Positions 7,214 through 16,074 of a stretch of 64,000 bases of DNA are shown in pieces. Position 1 is the first letter of the stretch. Every line of letters begins with the position of its first letter. Source of the DNA: Alcanivorax nanhaiticus. Its GTDB lineage: Bacteria > Pseudomonadota > Gammaproteobacteria > Pseudomonadales > Alcanivoracaceae. The DNA lies in contig NZ_ARXV01000006.1 in the NCBI RefSeq assembly GCF_000756665.1, positions 212,802 through 276,801 on the forward strand, in the 5' to 3' direction. The notes beneath the pieces were generated by a model, which saw nothing but the letters and a program-made list of their open reading frames with translations, searched no databases and had not been told where the DNA came from. Both the position numbers and the translations under genes were made by a program.

Positions 7214-8194
7214 TCAGCCTAAATACTGATCAATAATGGCAAAGATCTTCTCACGGAAATCTGCATGTTCATTGGCAAGCTGGTGTCGTGCACCGGGTAA
7301 TATGTGAATCCGCGGCTCATTGAACTTGCTTCGGATCACATTCAGGTTGTACCGCCAATCCACCGTCTCATCCAAATCCCCCTGAATCACAATTGGCGAG
7401 ACATGAATGTGTGACACCTTTTCAAAACCGGGAAGCCATTTTTTCAGCGCACTCACCCAGATCGCCGAGACACGACGCGCCTGCAAAGGGTCCTTGTTTT
7501 CCAGAAAATCCAGAAAGTCAGGATCATTGGAATTGATCGAAAACACCCGCTTGATGCTATTGGCAAAAGGACTGATCAGCGTATGCAGCCAGCGGCCCGT
7601 GCCCCATTTGAATGGCCGCACCAGCGGTGCCAACAGGATAACGTGCTCGAAGGGGTTGTCTTCCCCTTCTCCTCTGCTGGCCAGATAATCCATCACGATG
7701 GCACCACCGGTGCTCTGCGCAATAACGTTCCAGGGATGAGGAAAGTGGTTGCCCGCCAATGACAGACACTGCTCAAGCACACTTCGGTAAGTGAGGAAAT
7801 CGTCAATCACTGCCTGCGGGCCAGAACTTAACCCATGACCAGGCAAATCATAGGCCAGCACGGCGTAGCCCAGCTCCAATACGTGGCCAATAACATGCCG
7901 GTACAACCCAACGTGATCAAAGTAACCATGACATACCAACACCGTCCCACGGGGGGCAGGGGGGCGCCACGCATGCACTGAGATCTGGTGGCCTGCGGCT
8001 TCAAAATAACCAAAGCCATGCTCCAGGCTCGGCAGACTCTCGGCAAAGTTCAGCCCATAGTAGGCAATATAGCGCTGGCTTGACTCATCCAGCGGGTCAA
8101 ACGCTTCCCAGTTCAGCGGTGTCCAGTGCTGCTGGATGTGCTCTCGATCAAAAGGGTTGTCCATGTGAGGCCAGGGTCTCCACGGTTTGCTCAC
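7214..8194 (-). CDS. Alpha/beta hydrolase (serine aminopeptidase/lysophospholipase-like)
   Basis: 326 residues with the alpha/beta hydrolase order: the oxyanion segment VLVCHGYFDHVGLYR near residue 86, the nucleophile elbow IAQSTGGAIV (Ser near residue 163), the acid in GDLDETVDW near residue 274 and the base in PGARHQLANE near residue 302. The elbow is A-Q-S-T-G rather than the usual G-x-S-x-G, seen in some members. It resembles the Hydrolase_4 group that includes lysophospholipase and monoacylglycerol lipase. There is no signal peptide. The substrate is unknown; a lipid ester is plausible. It is divergent from the flavin-reductase-like gene at 8297. Confidence 0.8.
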   Translation of the reverse strand: MSKPWRPWPHMDNPFDREHIQQHWTPLNWEAFDPLDESSQRYIAYYGLNFAESLPSLEHGFGYFEAAGHQISVHAWRPPAPRGTVLVCHGYFDHVGLYRHVIGHVLELGYAVLAYDLPGHGLSSGPQAVIDDFLTYRSVLEQCLSLAGNHFPHPWNVIAQSTGGAIVMDYLASRGEGEDNPFEHVILLAPLVRPFKWGTGRWLHTLISPFANSIKRVFSINSNDPDFLDFLENKDPLQARRVSAIWVSALKKWLPGFEKVSHIHVSPIVIQGDLDETVDWRYNLNVIRSKFNEPRIHILPGARHQLANEHADFREKIFAIIDQYLG

Positions 8195-8296
8195 GGCGTT
8201 TCCTGATAATACGGCCCCAGCCGCATAGCCGAAAGGACAAGGAATGACGCGGTGACCTACTCAGCCGCCATTCGAAGATCCATACAGGGCCATACC

Positions 8297-8932
8297 ATGC
8301 ACTTCACCAGTCAGACGCTGGACGCACTGCCAAAGCGAACCCGGACAAACCTGATCAATAGTCTTTCCGGTTTCAAAAGCGCCAATCTGGTGGGCACCCG
8401 CAGCGGCAGCGGCCAGGAAAACCTGTGCATCGTCAGCTCCTGCTTCCATCTGGGTGCAGACCCGGCCTTGATGGGTATGATCATCCGTCCCCACTCAGTT
8501 GACCGGCACACCCTCGAATATCTGCAGGAAACGGGTTGCTACACCATCAACCACGTACATGAAGGAATCATCGCTGCCGCCCATCAAACCTCCGCCCGCT
8601 ATTCCCGTGAGGTTTCCGAATTTGAGGCTACCGGACTGACGGCAGACTACCACCACGATTTTCCGGCGCCCTTTGTGCAGGAAGCAAGGATTCGGCTGGG
8701 CATGAAAGTGGTGGAGATTCAGGATCTGGCGGTGAATGGCACGGTGCTGGTCATCGGTACCATCGAGCATGTGCTGTTACCCACGGGATTGATGGGTGAG
8801 GATGGCTATGTGGATGTAGAACAAGCGGGCACTGTCACACTGTCAGGTCTGGACAGCTATCACCTCACAAGGAGACAAGGGCGCTGGCGCTATGCCAAAC
8901 CCGACCGCACGCCACAGAGAATCAATGAGTGA
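8297..8932 (+). CDS. Flavin reductase-like (FMN-binding split barrel) protein
   Basis: 211 residues from the ATG at 8297 (MHFTSQTLDALPKRTRTNLI); a GTG at 8252 would add 15 residues. The pattern SGFKSANLVGT followed by LCIVSSCFHLGADPALMGMIIRP and the late GRWRYAKPDR fits the DIM6/NTAB flavin reductase family, which binds FMN in a split barrel. The family mostly reduces or binds flavin; the partner oxidoreductase is not evident here. The stop overlaps the end of the convergent gene at 8922-9260 by 11 bp. Confidence 0.75.
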   Translation: MHFTSQTLDALPKRTRTNLINSLSGFKSANLVGTRSGSGQENLCIVSSCFHLGADPALMGMIIRPHSVDRHTLEYLQETGCYTINHVHEGIIAAAHQTSARYSREVSEFEATGLTADYHHDFPAPFVQEARIRLGMKVVEIQDLAVNGTVLVIGTIEHVLLPTGLMGEDGYVDVEQAGTVTLSGLDSYHLTRRQGRWRYAKPDRTPQRINE

Positions 8933-9260
8933 ACATGGGCTCCGGCATCGGCTGCTGTAACGCCAGCGCGGCCCACCAGGCAGTCAATGCCAGAATCGGC
9001 AAGGACAACAACAGCCCCCACAGCACCAACCGGTTGGCCCACGGATTGAGCTCGCGATGGCTGAGCGCAAAACACTGCGAGGCGGGCACCGGCAACAGCA
9101 AGATGGCAAAGCCCCATACCCACAATCGCTGCCCAAAGGCAGTAATCATCAGTGTCAGCCACCCCATCCACATCAACCCGACGCCTACCGCCGAGAGCAT
9201 GGCCAACGGCAGGGCGACCCATTGATGCTGGGTATAAAACTCGAGGAAGACGTTCAGCAT
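8922..9260 (-). CDS. Integral membrane protein, unknown function
   Basis: 112 residues starting MLNVFLEFYTQHQWVALPL, with AGGAA before the ATG; ten more upstream codons are open but unlikely. Three hydrophobic segments are visible (about residues 14-37, 44-63 and 82-103), separated by short polar loops, with few charges overall. No family is recognised. It converges on and overlaps the flavin-reductase-like gene by 11 bp. Confidence 0.55.
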   Translation of the reverse strand: MLNVFLEFYTQHQWVALPLAMLSAVGVGLMWMGWLTLMITAFGQRLWVWGFAILLLPVPASQCFALSHRELNPWANRLVLWGLLLSLPILALTAWWAALALQQPMPEPMFTH

Positions 9261-9429
9261 GGAAATTCCTGATTCATGACACTTGGCCATATTCTCCGCG
9301 CTGTTCGCTGTGGGTCAATATCAGCAGGCGTTCGTCTTGCGCTGCATCAAAGAACCACAGGAAAAAGAAACTTTCTCTGGCCATCAACCTCTAACCCGCT
9401 ACCAGGTGAATTGATACAAGGGAAAGACC

Positions 9430-9861
9430 ATGAAAGATTTGCTTCGCTCGGGGCTGCTGGCAGCCAGCGTTACTCTTATTGCGGCCTGCTCCAACGGGAT
9501 CGGCAACGAAACAGGAGCTCAAGCCATGCCCAGCTTCGAACAACTCAGCGGTGAGCCGTGGCAGGTACAGAGCCTGAACAGCAAACCTGTCGGCAATGCC
9601 ACCGTGACTCTGGTCTTTCCCGAGGCCGGCAAGCTTGCCGGGCGCGCCGCCTGCAACAATTACATGGCTACCTATAGCGACGATGGCCAGCAGTTCACCA
9701 TCCAGCCCGGCGGCATGACCATGAAGGCCTGTATGCCTCCACTGATGGAACTGGAATCGCAGTTCATGGATGCCTTGAAAGGTGTCGACACCGCGGTCTT
9801 GAATGATCTGGGTGAGCTGGTACTGAGTGGTGAAGGGGTGGAGATCAAGGCGACGCGGTAA
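9430..9861 (+). CDS. META domain lipoprotein (HslJ-like)
   Basis: 143 residues. Residues 1-20 form a lipoprotein signal with lipobox IAAC (Cys20), so the protein should be anchored in a membrane facing the periplasm. The rest is a META domain: PWQVQSLNSKPVGNATVTL, then the family core AGRAACNNYMATY and TMKACMPPLMELESQFMDAL. META-domain proteins such as HslJ are linked to stress or antibiotic tolerance, with no known reaction. The family A element begins directly after the stop. Confidence 0.85.
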   Translation: MKDLLRSGLLAASVTLIAACSNGIGNETGAQAMPSFEQLSGEPWQVQSLNSKPVGNATVTLVFPEAGKLAGRAACNNYMATYSDDGQQFTIQPGGMTMKACMPPLMELESQFMDALKGVDTAVLNDLGELVLSGEGVEIKATR

Positions 9862-9867
9862 TAGTTT

Positions 9868-9964
9868 TGAGTTGCGAGTACCGAGTTTCGAAAGGCCAAA
9901 CTCCAAATCTCGCGCCAGGGTCAGGTTTTTTGATTTTCGAAACTCGGTACTCGAAACTCGTCTC
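9868..9964. repeat. Heptad inverted-repeat element, family A
   Basis: The left arm gagttgcgagtaccgagttt runs into TTTCGAAA near 9890; the right arm 9935-9964 is the inverted set (ttttcgaaactcggtactcg). The inner stem includes a GGTTTTTTGATTTTCG stretch like other copies. It starts 6 bp after the stop of the META lipoprotein gene. It is followed at 9975-9996 by CCTCGCTTAGGCTCGGATCG, one half of the outer inverted repeat seen whole at 28905-29068. Confidence 0.8.
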
Positions 9965-10010
9965 TGGAATCCTTACCTCGCTTAGGCTCGGATCGCGACC
10001 ACGCTCGTGA

Positions 10011-10071
10011 TTCGCTGCGCTCACCCCTCCGGGGCCGCACTCCGTGCGTTACTCCGCTACGCTACGTTCCT
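10011..10071. repeat. Dispersed repeat, family E (copy 1)
   Basis: About 60 bp beginning TTCGCTGCGCTCACCCCTCC and ending CTCCGCTACGCTACGTTCCT. A second copy with few differences lies at 21080-21138. Both sit between a gene end and a terminator or REP-like element and contain an internal CGGGCC-type hairpin. Confidence 0.7.
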
Positions 10072-10111
10072 ACAGCGGCTCCGAACCAACCTCTTCCTGG
10101 TTTACCTCCGC

Positions 10112-10154
10112 AACAAAAAAGGCCGCACCCATATTCGGGCGCGGCCTTTTTGTT
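10112..10154. terminator. Bidirectional terminator after fba
   Basis: AACAAAAAAGGCCGC and GCGGCCTTTTTGTT pair around a loop holding the further short stem CCCatattcGGG. A- and T-runs on either side suit both strands; the minus-strand fba gene ends 60 bp away. Confidence 0.8.
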
Positions 10155-10214
10155 GTTCGCTGGCAACCACCTCAACCGCGCTATTGCAAGGTGCGTGGTG
10201 CCCTTCTGCGTGGC

Positions 10215-11279
10215 TTACTTGACGCGGGGGTCCAGATCGCCGGCAGCGTAACGCTCGAACATGGTCTCCAGGTTGATCGGCTTGATCTTGCTGGCGTTGC
10301 CGGCGGTACCGAAAGCTTCATAACGGGCGATACAGATATCGCGCATGGCAGTGACCGATTCCTTCAGGTATTTGCGCGGATCGAACTCGGCGGTGTTACC
10401 TGCCAGGAAGCGACGAATCGCACCGGTAGAGGCCAGACGCAGGTCAGTGTCGATGTTCACCTTGCGCACGCCGTGCTTGATACCTTCCACAATTTCTTCC
10501 ACCGGCACCCCGTAGGTTTCCGGAATCTCGCCACCGAACTCGTTGATGATGGCCAGCCATTCCTGCGGCACAGAAGAAGAACCGTGCATTACCAGGTGGG
10601 TGTCCGGAATACGCTGGTGGATCGCCTTGATCTGGTCGATGGCCAGGATGTCGCCGGTGGGCGGACGGGTGAACTTGTAGGCACCGTGGGAGGTACCAAT
10701 GGCGATGGCCAGGGCATCTACCTTGGTCTTCTGTACGAAGTCAGCCGCTTCTTCCGGATCGGTGAGCATCTGGTCGTGGGTCAGTTTGCCCGCGGCACCG
10801 ATACCGTCTTCTTCGCCGGCTTCACCGGTTTCCAGGGAACCCAGACAACCCAGCTCGCCTTCCACGGATACGCCACAGGCGTGAGCCATTTCTACGGTGC
10901 GACGGGTCACGTCTACGTTGTACTCATAATCGGTGGGCGTCTTGCCATCTTCACCGAGAGAGCCGTCCATCATGACTGATGAAAAACCCAGCTGGATAGA
11001 ACGCTGGCACACGGCCGGGCTGGTACCGTGATCCTGATGCATGACCACAGGGATATGCGGAAACTCTTCCACTGCAGCCAGGATCAGGTGACGCAGGAAG
11101 GGAGCACCAGCATATTTACGCGCGCCGGCAGAGGCTTGCACGATCACCGGGGAATCGGTCTTGTCTGCCGCTTCCATGATGGCGCGCATCTGTTCCAGGT
11201 TATTCACGTTGAAAGCCGGAACGCCGTAGCCAAACTCGGCTGCGTGATCCAACAGCTGACGCATGCTTACTAATGCCAT
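10215..11279 (-). CDS. fba: Fructose-bisphosphate aldolase, class II
   Basis: 354 residues, the length of the longer class II (CbbA-like) aldolases. It cleaves fructose 1,6-bisphosphate to glyceraldehyde 3-phosphate and DHAP, or the reverse in gluconeogenesis. Zinc and catalytic residues are visible: [11 protein letters not shown] near residue 83, VEGELGCLG near 139, GTSHGAYKF near 198, [10 protein letters not shown] near 232 and NIDTDLRLA near 282. It is last in the unit tkt-gap-pgk-fba, with a 92-bp gap after pgk, so it may also have its own promoter. Confidence 0.96.
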   Translation of the reverse strand: MALVSMRQLLDHAAEFGYGVPAFNVNNLEQMRAIMEAADKTDSPVIVQASAGARKYAGAPFLRHLILAAVEEFPHIPVVMHQDHGTSPAVCQRSIQLGFSSVMMDGSLGEDGKTPTDYEYNVDVTRRTVEMAHACGVSVEGELGCLGSLETGEAGEEDGIGAAGKLTHDQMLTDPEEAADFVQKTKVDALAIAIGTSHGAYKFTRPPTGDILAIDQIKAIHQRIPDTHLVMHGSSSVPQEWLAIINEFGGEIPETYGVPVEEIVEGIKHGVRKVNIDTDLRLASTGAIRRFLAGNTAEFDPRKYLKESVTAMRDICIARYEAFGTAGNASKIKPINLETMFERYAAGDLDPRVK

Positions 11280-11371
11280 TTTCGTTTCCCCTTCGTCTAT
11301 TCCTGTGCAGGACGACTACGCCCTGCCTTGAAAACCCGTCAAACGTCCGACTTCAGGCGTCCGACCTTGAA

Positions 11372-12535
11372 TCAATCTTTCGCCCGTGCTTCCAGCATGG
11401 CTACCGCCGGCAGCACCTTGCCTTCCACGAATTCCAGGAAGGCACCACCACCGGTGGAGATGTAGCTGATCTTGTCGCTGATGCCGTACTTGTCCACGGC
11501 GGCCAGGGTGTCACCACCGCCAGCGATGGAGAAGGCATCGGAATCGGCAATGGCTTCCGCCATTTCACGGGTGCCTTCGCCAAACTGATCGAATTCGAAT
11601 ACGCCCACCGGACCGTTCCAGATGATGGTCTTGGCCTCTTTCATCAGCGCGGCAACGATGTGTGCTGTCTGCGGACCGATGTCGAGGATCATGTCATCCT
11701 CAGCCACTTCATCTACCTTCTTGGTAACGGCTTCGGCTGACTCGGCAAATTCCTTGGCGGTGACAACATCCACCGGAATCGGGATGTGTACCTTCTCGGC
11801 AATCTTGTTTGCCGCCTCAATCAGATCAGCTTCGTACAGGGACTTGCCCACCGGGTGACCGGCTGCCGCCAGGAAGGTGTTGGCAATACCGCCACCCACT
11901 ACCAGCTGATCCACTTTGTCAGACAACGCTTCCAGCACTTCCAGCTTGGTGGACACCTTGGAACCACCAACGATGGCGACCAGGGGTTTCTCCGGGTTCT
12001 GCAGCGCCTTGCCCAGTGCATCCAGTTCGTTGGCCAACAGAGGGCCAGCACAGGCCACCGGCGCAAACTTGCCAACCCCATGGGTAGAGGCCTGGGCACG
12101 GTGTGCGGTGCCGAAAGCATCCATTACATAGATATCACACAGCGCCGCCATCTTTTGTGACAGCGCCTCATCATCTTTCTTTTCGCCGTTATTGAAGCGA
12201 ACGTTCTCGCACAGCACCACCTGACCGGCGTCGACGTCAACACCGTCCAGCCAGTCTTTTACCAGCGGCACTTCACGGCCCAGCAACTGACCCAGGTGCT
12301 CTGCCACCGGCTTGAGAGAGAATTCTTCAGCGTATTCCCCTTCCGTGGGGCGACCCAGATGAGACATCAGCATCACCTTGGCGCCGGCCTTGAGGGCATG
12401 CTCAATGGTCGGCAGGGAGGCACGGATACGGGCATCGCTGGTGACCTTGCCGCCTTTCACCGGCACGTTCAGGTCTTCACGGATCAGAACGCGTTTGCCT
12501 GCCAGATCCAGGTCGGTCATGCGCTTGAAGTTCAT
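11372..12535 (-). CDS. pgk: Phosphoglycerate kinase
   Basis: 387 residues, standard for bacterial PGK. It transfers the phosphate of 1,3-bisphosphoglycerate to ADP. The start [26 protein letters not shown], the substrate motif LMSHLGRP near residue 57, [17 protein letters not shown] near 190 and the C-terminal [12 protein letters not shown] are complete. It follows gap by 48 bp and precedes fba, so glycolytic and gluconeogenic steps are clustered here. Nothing unusual is seen. Confidence 0.97.
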   Translation of the reverse strand: MNFKRMTDLDLAGKRVLIREDLNVPVKGGKVTSDARIRASLPTIEHALKAGAKVMLMSHLGRPTEGEYAEEFSLKPVAEHLGQLLGREVPLVKDWLDGVDVDAGQVVLCENVRFNNGEKKDDEALSQKMAALCDIYVMDAFGTAHRAQASTHGVGKFAPVACAGPLLANELDALGKALQNPEKPLVAIVGGSKVSTKLEVLEALSDKVDQLVVGGGIANTFLAAAGHPVGKSLYEADLIEAANKIAEKVHIPIPVDVVTAKEFAESAEAVTKKVDEVAEDDMILDIGPQTAHIVAALMKEAKTIIWNGPVGVFEFDQFGEGTREMAEAIADSDAFSIAGGGDTLAAVDKYGISDKISYISTGGGAFLEFVEGKVLPAVAMLEARAKD

Positions 12536-12583
12536 CGTTCTCTTACCTCATTCAGGCCACCCACGGGGGTAGCTGTATGTCGA

Positions 12584-13600
12584 TCAGTGTTGCTTTGATT
12601 CGGCCATGGCAGCCACCCAGTCGAGCAGGCGGCAGGCATAGCCCCATTCGTTGTCATACCAGGCCACCACCTGAACCATATCGCCCTGCACCCGGGTCTG
12701 GGTCACATCGACGATGGCGGATTCAGGGCGGTGGTTGAAATCCACACTCACCAGCGGGGCGTCATTGTAGCCAATCAGGCCATCGGACGCTGTTGCCTGC
12801 TGGTATAACCATTCATTGAGACCCTTGGCATCCGGGGTCTGTTCCAGACGCAGGGTCAGTTCCACCATGGCCACGTTCAGCGTCGGCACGCGGATCGAGC
12901 TGCCGCTGATCTTGCCTTCCAACTGCGGCAGCACTTGCTGCACCGCGCCGATAGCACTGCTGGTGGTAGGCACGATGTTCTGCGCTCCAGCCCGCCCCCG
13001 GCGCGGATCCCGGTGGACATGATCCAGCAGGGTCTGGTCCGAGGTATAGGCATGGATTTCTTTCATCAACACCTGCTGCACCCCGAAGCTGTCATCCAGT
13101 CGCGAGAGCAGCGGGGCAATACAATGGGTGGTACAGGAGCCCGCCGACAATACCTTATGGTCGGCGGAAACCGTTTTATGGTTCACGCCGTACACCACCA
13201 CTTGATCCGCCTGATCAAACGGCACGGCACCAATAATGACTTTTTTGGCGCCTGCCTGAAGGTGGCGCGATGCACCGGCATGGCTCCGGAAATGGCCGGA
13301 GCATTCCAGCACCAGATCCACATCCATCTCACCCCAGGGCAGCAGCTCCGGCTTCGGCTGCTCCAACAGACGCGGCGCCTGCTGACCGATACGCAGCATG
13401 CCCTCGATCAGTTCCGCCGGCTCCGCCAACCGCCCATGGGTGGTGTCGTAGCGGGTCAGGTAGAGCAGGTCTTCCGGCCGGCCCTTGTCGTTGATTGCCA
13501 CCAGACTGAAAGGTGCCTGCCAGCCAGCGCCCTCGCGCTCGGCAAGGGCACGGACAAAGGAGCGACCGATCCGGCCGTAGCCGTTGATAGCCACTCTCAT
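12584..13600 (-). CDS. epd: Type I glyceraldehyde-3-phosphate / erythrose-4-phosphate dehydrogenase
   Basis: 338 residues with the GAPDH fold: Rossmann start MRVAINGYGRIGRSFVRAL, catalytic Cys in SAGSCTTHCIAPL (about residue 154), catalytic His in EIHAYTSDQTLLDHVH, and C-terminal WYDNEWGYACRL. The usual active-site string is S-N-A-S-C-T-T-N-C; here it is A-G-S-C-T-T-H, a non-standard Asn-to-His change. Position between tkt and pgk and length match Epd of Pseudomonas (feeding pyridoxal phosphate synthesis), but such enzymes cannot be told apart from GAPDH by eye, so the symbol is tentative. Confidence 0.75.
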   Translation of the reverse strand: MRVAINGYGRIGRSFVRALAEREGAGWQAPFSLVAINDKGRPEDLLYLTRYDTTHGRLAEPAELIEGMLRIGQQAPRLLEQPKPELLPWGEMDVDLVLECSGHFRSHAGASRHLQAGAKKVIIGAVPFDQADQVVVYGVNHKTVSADHKVLSAGSCTTHCIAPLLSRLDDSFGVQQVLMKEIHAYTSDQTLLDHVHRDPRRGRAGAQNIVPTTSSAIGAVQQVLPQLEGKISGSSIRVPTLNVAMVELTLRLEQTPDAKGLNEWLYQQATASDGLIGYNDAPLVSVDFNHRPESAIVDVTQTRVQGDMVQVVAWYDNEWGYACRLLDWVAAMAESKQH

Positions 13601-13623
13601 AGGCGCTCAGCCAAAAGCATTTT

Positions 13624-13720
13624 CACCACAGAGGTCACGGAGAACACAGAGTAAAAACATTGCTGATGCCGACCGCAGTGCCGGCTGTTTATCTCGGTGA
13701 CCTCTGTGCCCTCTGTGGTA
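13624..13720. repeat. Inverted element, family D (9-bp CACAGAGNN words)
   Basis: The left arm is three 9-bp words, cacagaggt/cacggagaa/cacagagta (from 13627). The right arm (13696-13720) is the inverted set ending CCTCTGTGCCCTCTGTGG. The centre is about 44 bp. A second copy is at 20002-20090. It fills the gap between tkt and gap. Confidence 0.8.
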
Positions 13721-13733
13721 AAACCGCCTTTCA

Positions 13734-15734
13734 TTACAGAAGGCTCTCTACTGCCTGCTGTACCGCTTCGGCAGTAATGTTGAAGTGCTTGAACAGATCG
13801 CCGGCCGGAGCCGAGGCGCCAAAGCTGGTCATGCCGACCACTTTGCCGTCGAGCCCCACAAAGCGGTACCAGTAATCGGCAATGGCCGCTTCCACCGCCA
13901 CACGGGCGCGTACAGAAGATGGCAGCACGCTTTCCTGGTAGGCCGCATCCTGGGCCAGAAACTCTTCCACGCAGGGCATGGACACCACGCGGATGTTCTT
14001 GCCGCTCAGTGCCTGGGCCGCATTCACCGCCAGCTCCACTTCGGAACCGGTGGCAATGATGATCGCGTCGGGGGTGCCTTCACCGGTCTGCAGCAGGGTG
14101 TAGCCCCCTTTTTCGATCTCGGCCAGCTGCTCGCTGCCACGCTCCATGCAGGGCAGGCCCTGACGGGAGAAGATCAGGGAAGACGGACCTTCCTGACGCA
14201 GAATCGCTTTTTTCCAGGAGACGGCGGATTCCACCGTGTCACAGGGGCGCCAGGTGCGCATGTTCGGCGTCAGGCGCAGGTTGGCCATCTGCTCAATGGG
14301 CTGGTGAGTCGGGCCATCTTCACCCAGACCAATAGAGTCGTGGGTATAGACCAGAATGTTGGGCTGGTGCATCAGTGCCGCCATGCGCACAGCGTTACGG
14401 GCGTACTCCATGAACACCAGGAAAGTGCCACCGTAAGGGCGCAGGCCGCCATGCAGACAAAGACCGTTCTGTACCGCGGTCATGCCGAATTCGCGAACGC
14501 CATAGTGGATATAGTTGCCGTTGGCGTCGTCTGCGGTAATGGACTTGCAGCCTTTCCAGATGGTGTTGTTGGAGCCGGCCAAGTCCGCAGAGCCACCCGC
14601 CAGTTCCGGCAACAGCGGGCCAAATGCATCCAGCGCGTTCTGGCTGGCCTTACGGGTGGCGACCTTCTCGCCTTTTTCCTGACACTCGCGGATATAGGCG
14701 TCGGCTTTTTCAGCGAAATCAGCTGGCAGCTCACTGGCCATACGGCGCTCGAACTCGGCAGCCAGTTCCGGGTAGGCCGCCTTGTAGGCATCGAAACGCT
14801 GTTGCCATTCGCTCTGGGCGGCAGCACCGGCATCGCAGGCATCCCAGGCATTCTTGATGTCCGCCGGGATTTCGAATGGGCCATATTCCCAACCCAGCTG
14901 CTTGCGGGTCAGGGCGATTTCTTCATCACCCAGAGCCGCACCATGACATTCTTCCTTGCCCTGCTTGTTAGGGCTGCCAAAACCAATGATGGTCTTGCAG
15001 CAGATCAGGGTAGGCTGATCCGGGTTGGCACGGGCGGTTTCGATGGCAGTGCGGATTTCTACCGGGTCGTGGCCGTCCACATTGGGAATGACCTGCCAGC
15101 CGTAGGCGCGGAAACGTTCTACGGTGTCATCGGTGAACCAGCCTTCCACCTCACCATCAATGGAAATGCCGTTGTCATCATAGAAAGCCACCAGCTTGCC
15201 GAGGCCAAGGGTACCAGCCAGAGATGCCACCTCATGGGAGATCCCCTCCATCATGCAGCCATCACCCAGGAAGCAGTAGGTGTTGTGATCCACGATGGTG
15301 TGGCCGTCACGGTTGAACTGACCCGCCAGCATTTTTTCCGCCAGCGCCATGCCGACAGCATTGGCAATACCCTGACCCAGCGGACCAGTGGTGGTCTCGA
15401 TGCCAGGCGCATCGCCGTATTCCGGGTGACCGGCAGTGGGGCTGCCCAGCTGACGGAAGTTCTTGATGTCCTCAATGCTGACGCCGTAACCGGACAGGTG
15501 CAGCAGGGAGTACAGCAGCATGGAGCCGTGGCCGTTGGACAGCACAAAGCGATCACGATCGGCCCATTTGGGATCCTGGGGGTTATGTTTCAGGAAACCG
15601 CGCCACAGCACCTCGGCAATATCGGCCATCCCCATGGGGGCGCCGGGGTGACCGGAGTTGGCTTTCTGGACCGCATCCATGCTCAGGGCACGGATGGCAT
15701 TGGCGAGATCACGGCTGGCGGGGGCACTGGACAT
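13734..15734 (-). CDS. tkt: Transketolase
   Basis: 666 residues from the ATG at 15732-15734 ([20 protein letters not shown]), with GGAG six bases upstream; a longer in-frame start at 15785 is unlikely. The enzyme moves two-carbon ketol units in the pentose phosphate pathway using thiamine diphosphate. The ThDP site [21 protein letters not shown]-terminal [19 protein letters not shown] and the transketolase signature [17 protein letters not shown] are intact. It is first in tkt-gap-pgk-fba and divergent from the SahR-like regulator. A family D repeat separates it from gap. Confidence 0.97.
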   Translation of the reverse strand: MSSAPASRDLANAIRALSMDAVQKANSGHPGAPMGMADIAEVLWRGFLKHNPQDPKWADRDRFVLSNGHGSMLLYSLLHLSGYGVSIEDIKNFRQLGSPTAGHPEYGDAPGIETTTGPLGQGIANAVGMALAEKMLAGQFNRDGHTIVDHNTYCFLGDGCMMEGISHEVASLAGTLGLGKLVAFYDDNGISIDGEVEGWFTDDTVERFRAYGWQVIPNVDGHDPVEIRTAIETARANPDQPTLICCKTIIGFGSPNKQGKEECHGAALGDEEIALTRKQLGWEYGPFEIPADIKNAWDACDAGAAAQSEWQQRFDAYKAAYPELAAEFERRMASELPADFAEKADAYIRECQEKGEKVATRKASQNALDAFGPLLPELAGGSADLAGSNNTIWKGCKSITADDANGNYIHYGVREFGMTAVQNGLCLHGGLRPYGGTFLVFMEYARNAVRMAALMHQPNILVYTHDSIGLGEDGPTHQPIEQMANLRLTPNMRTWRPCDTVESAVSWKKAILRQEGPSSLIFSRQGLPCMERGSEQLAEIEKGGYTLLQTGEGTPDAIIIATGSEVELAVNAAQALSGKNIRVVSMPCVEEFLAQDAAYQESVLPSSVRARVAVEAAIADYWYRFVGLDGKVVGMTSFGASAPAGDLFKHFNITAEAVQQAVESLL

Positions 15735-15854
15735 GCAGGGCTCCAAACTGACTGGTGGCTGAAAAGGGGCGCTATTGTCCCTCATGCTCTGGCCGCGGGC
15801 AAATGCTGAACTCCGCTATCTGTCGGCTGGGGAGAAGTAAGCCCTTACAAAAGC

Positions 15855-15934
15855 CAGTTTCGAGTTGCGAGAGACGAGTTTCGAAGATCCCAAACCCGCA
15901 TTTTGCCTTTCGAAACTCGCTTCTCGTCACTCGC
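15855..15934. repeat. Heptad inverted-repeat element, family A (left flank of sahR-like gene)
   Basis: The left arm reads cagtttcgagttgcgagagacgagtttcga as heptads; the right arm 15907-15934 is the inverted set cgaaactcgcttctcgtcac. It is followed by a family H array (15980-16007). The same A-then-H pair lies on the other side of the regulator gene. Confidence 0.78.
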
Positions 15935-15979
15935 CCCTCCCATTCCACGCACCAGGAAGCAGCAAGGCCCGCCGGTTTT

Positions 15980-16007
15980 GCGTGATGCGTGGGGCGTGCA
16001 GCGGGTT
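15980..16007. repeat. Heptad array, family H (GCGTGNN, 4 units)
   Basis: Four 7-bp words: gcgtgat, gcgtggg, gcgtgca, gcgggtt. It ends 14 bp before the operator of the ArsR-type gene. Related arrays are at 17221-17248 (same strand) and 20961-20988 (complementary strand, CACGCTG words). Confidence 0.65.
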
Positions 16008-16020
16008 GAGGTAACGCCAA

Positions 16021-16050
16021 AACCTATATCAATTTATTTTGATTTAGGTT
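16021..16050. promoter_or_regulatory. Operator of the SahR-like regulator
   Basis: AACCTATATCAA (16021-16032) and TTGATTTAGGTT (16039-16050) are inverted repeats matching at 11 of 12 positions around TTTATT. The right half contains the -35 box of the promoter below, so binding should block transcription; ArsR-type repressors commonly act this way. I found no equally good copy before metK, ahcY or metF. Confidence 0.7.
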
Positions 16051-16066
16051 TTCAATGCGCTAGACT
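16039..16066 (+). promoter_or_regulatory. Promoter of the SahR-like gene, possibly leaderless
   Basis: TTGATT (16039-16044) and TAGACT (16061-16066) with 16-bp spacing. Transcription should begin around 16073, at or just before the ATG at 16075, so the message may lack a 5' leader and ribosome site. Confidence 0.55.
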
Positions 16067-16074
16067 TCGCCCTT

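Noticed and set aside
13785..15809. 674-codon frame opposite tkt
   Set aside because: Long but antisense to an intact transketolase gene with all motifs; typical of GC-rich coding DNA.
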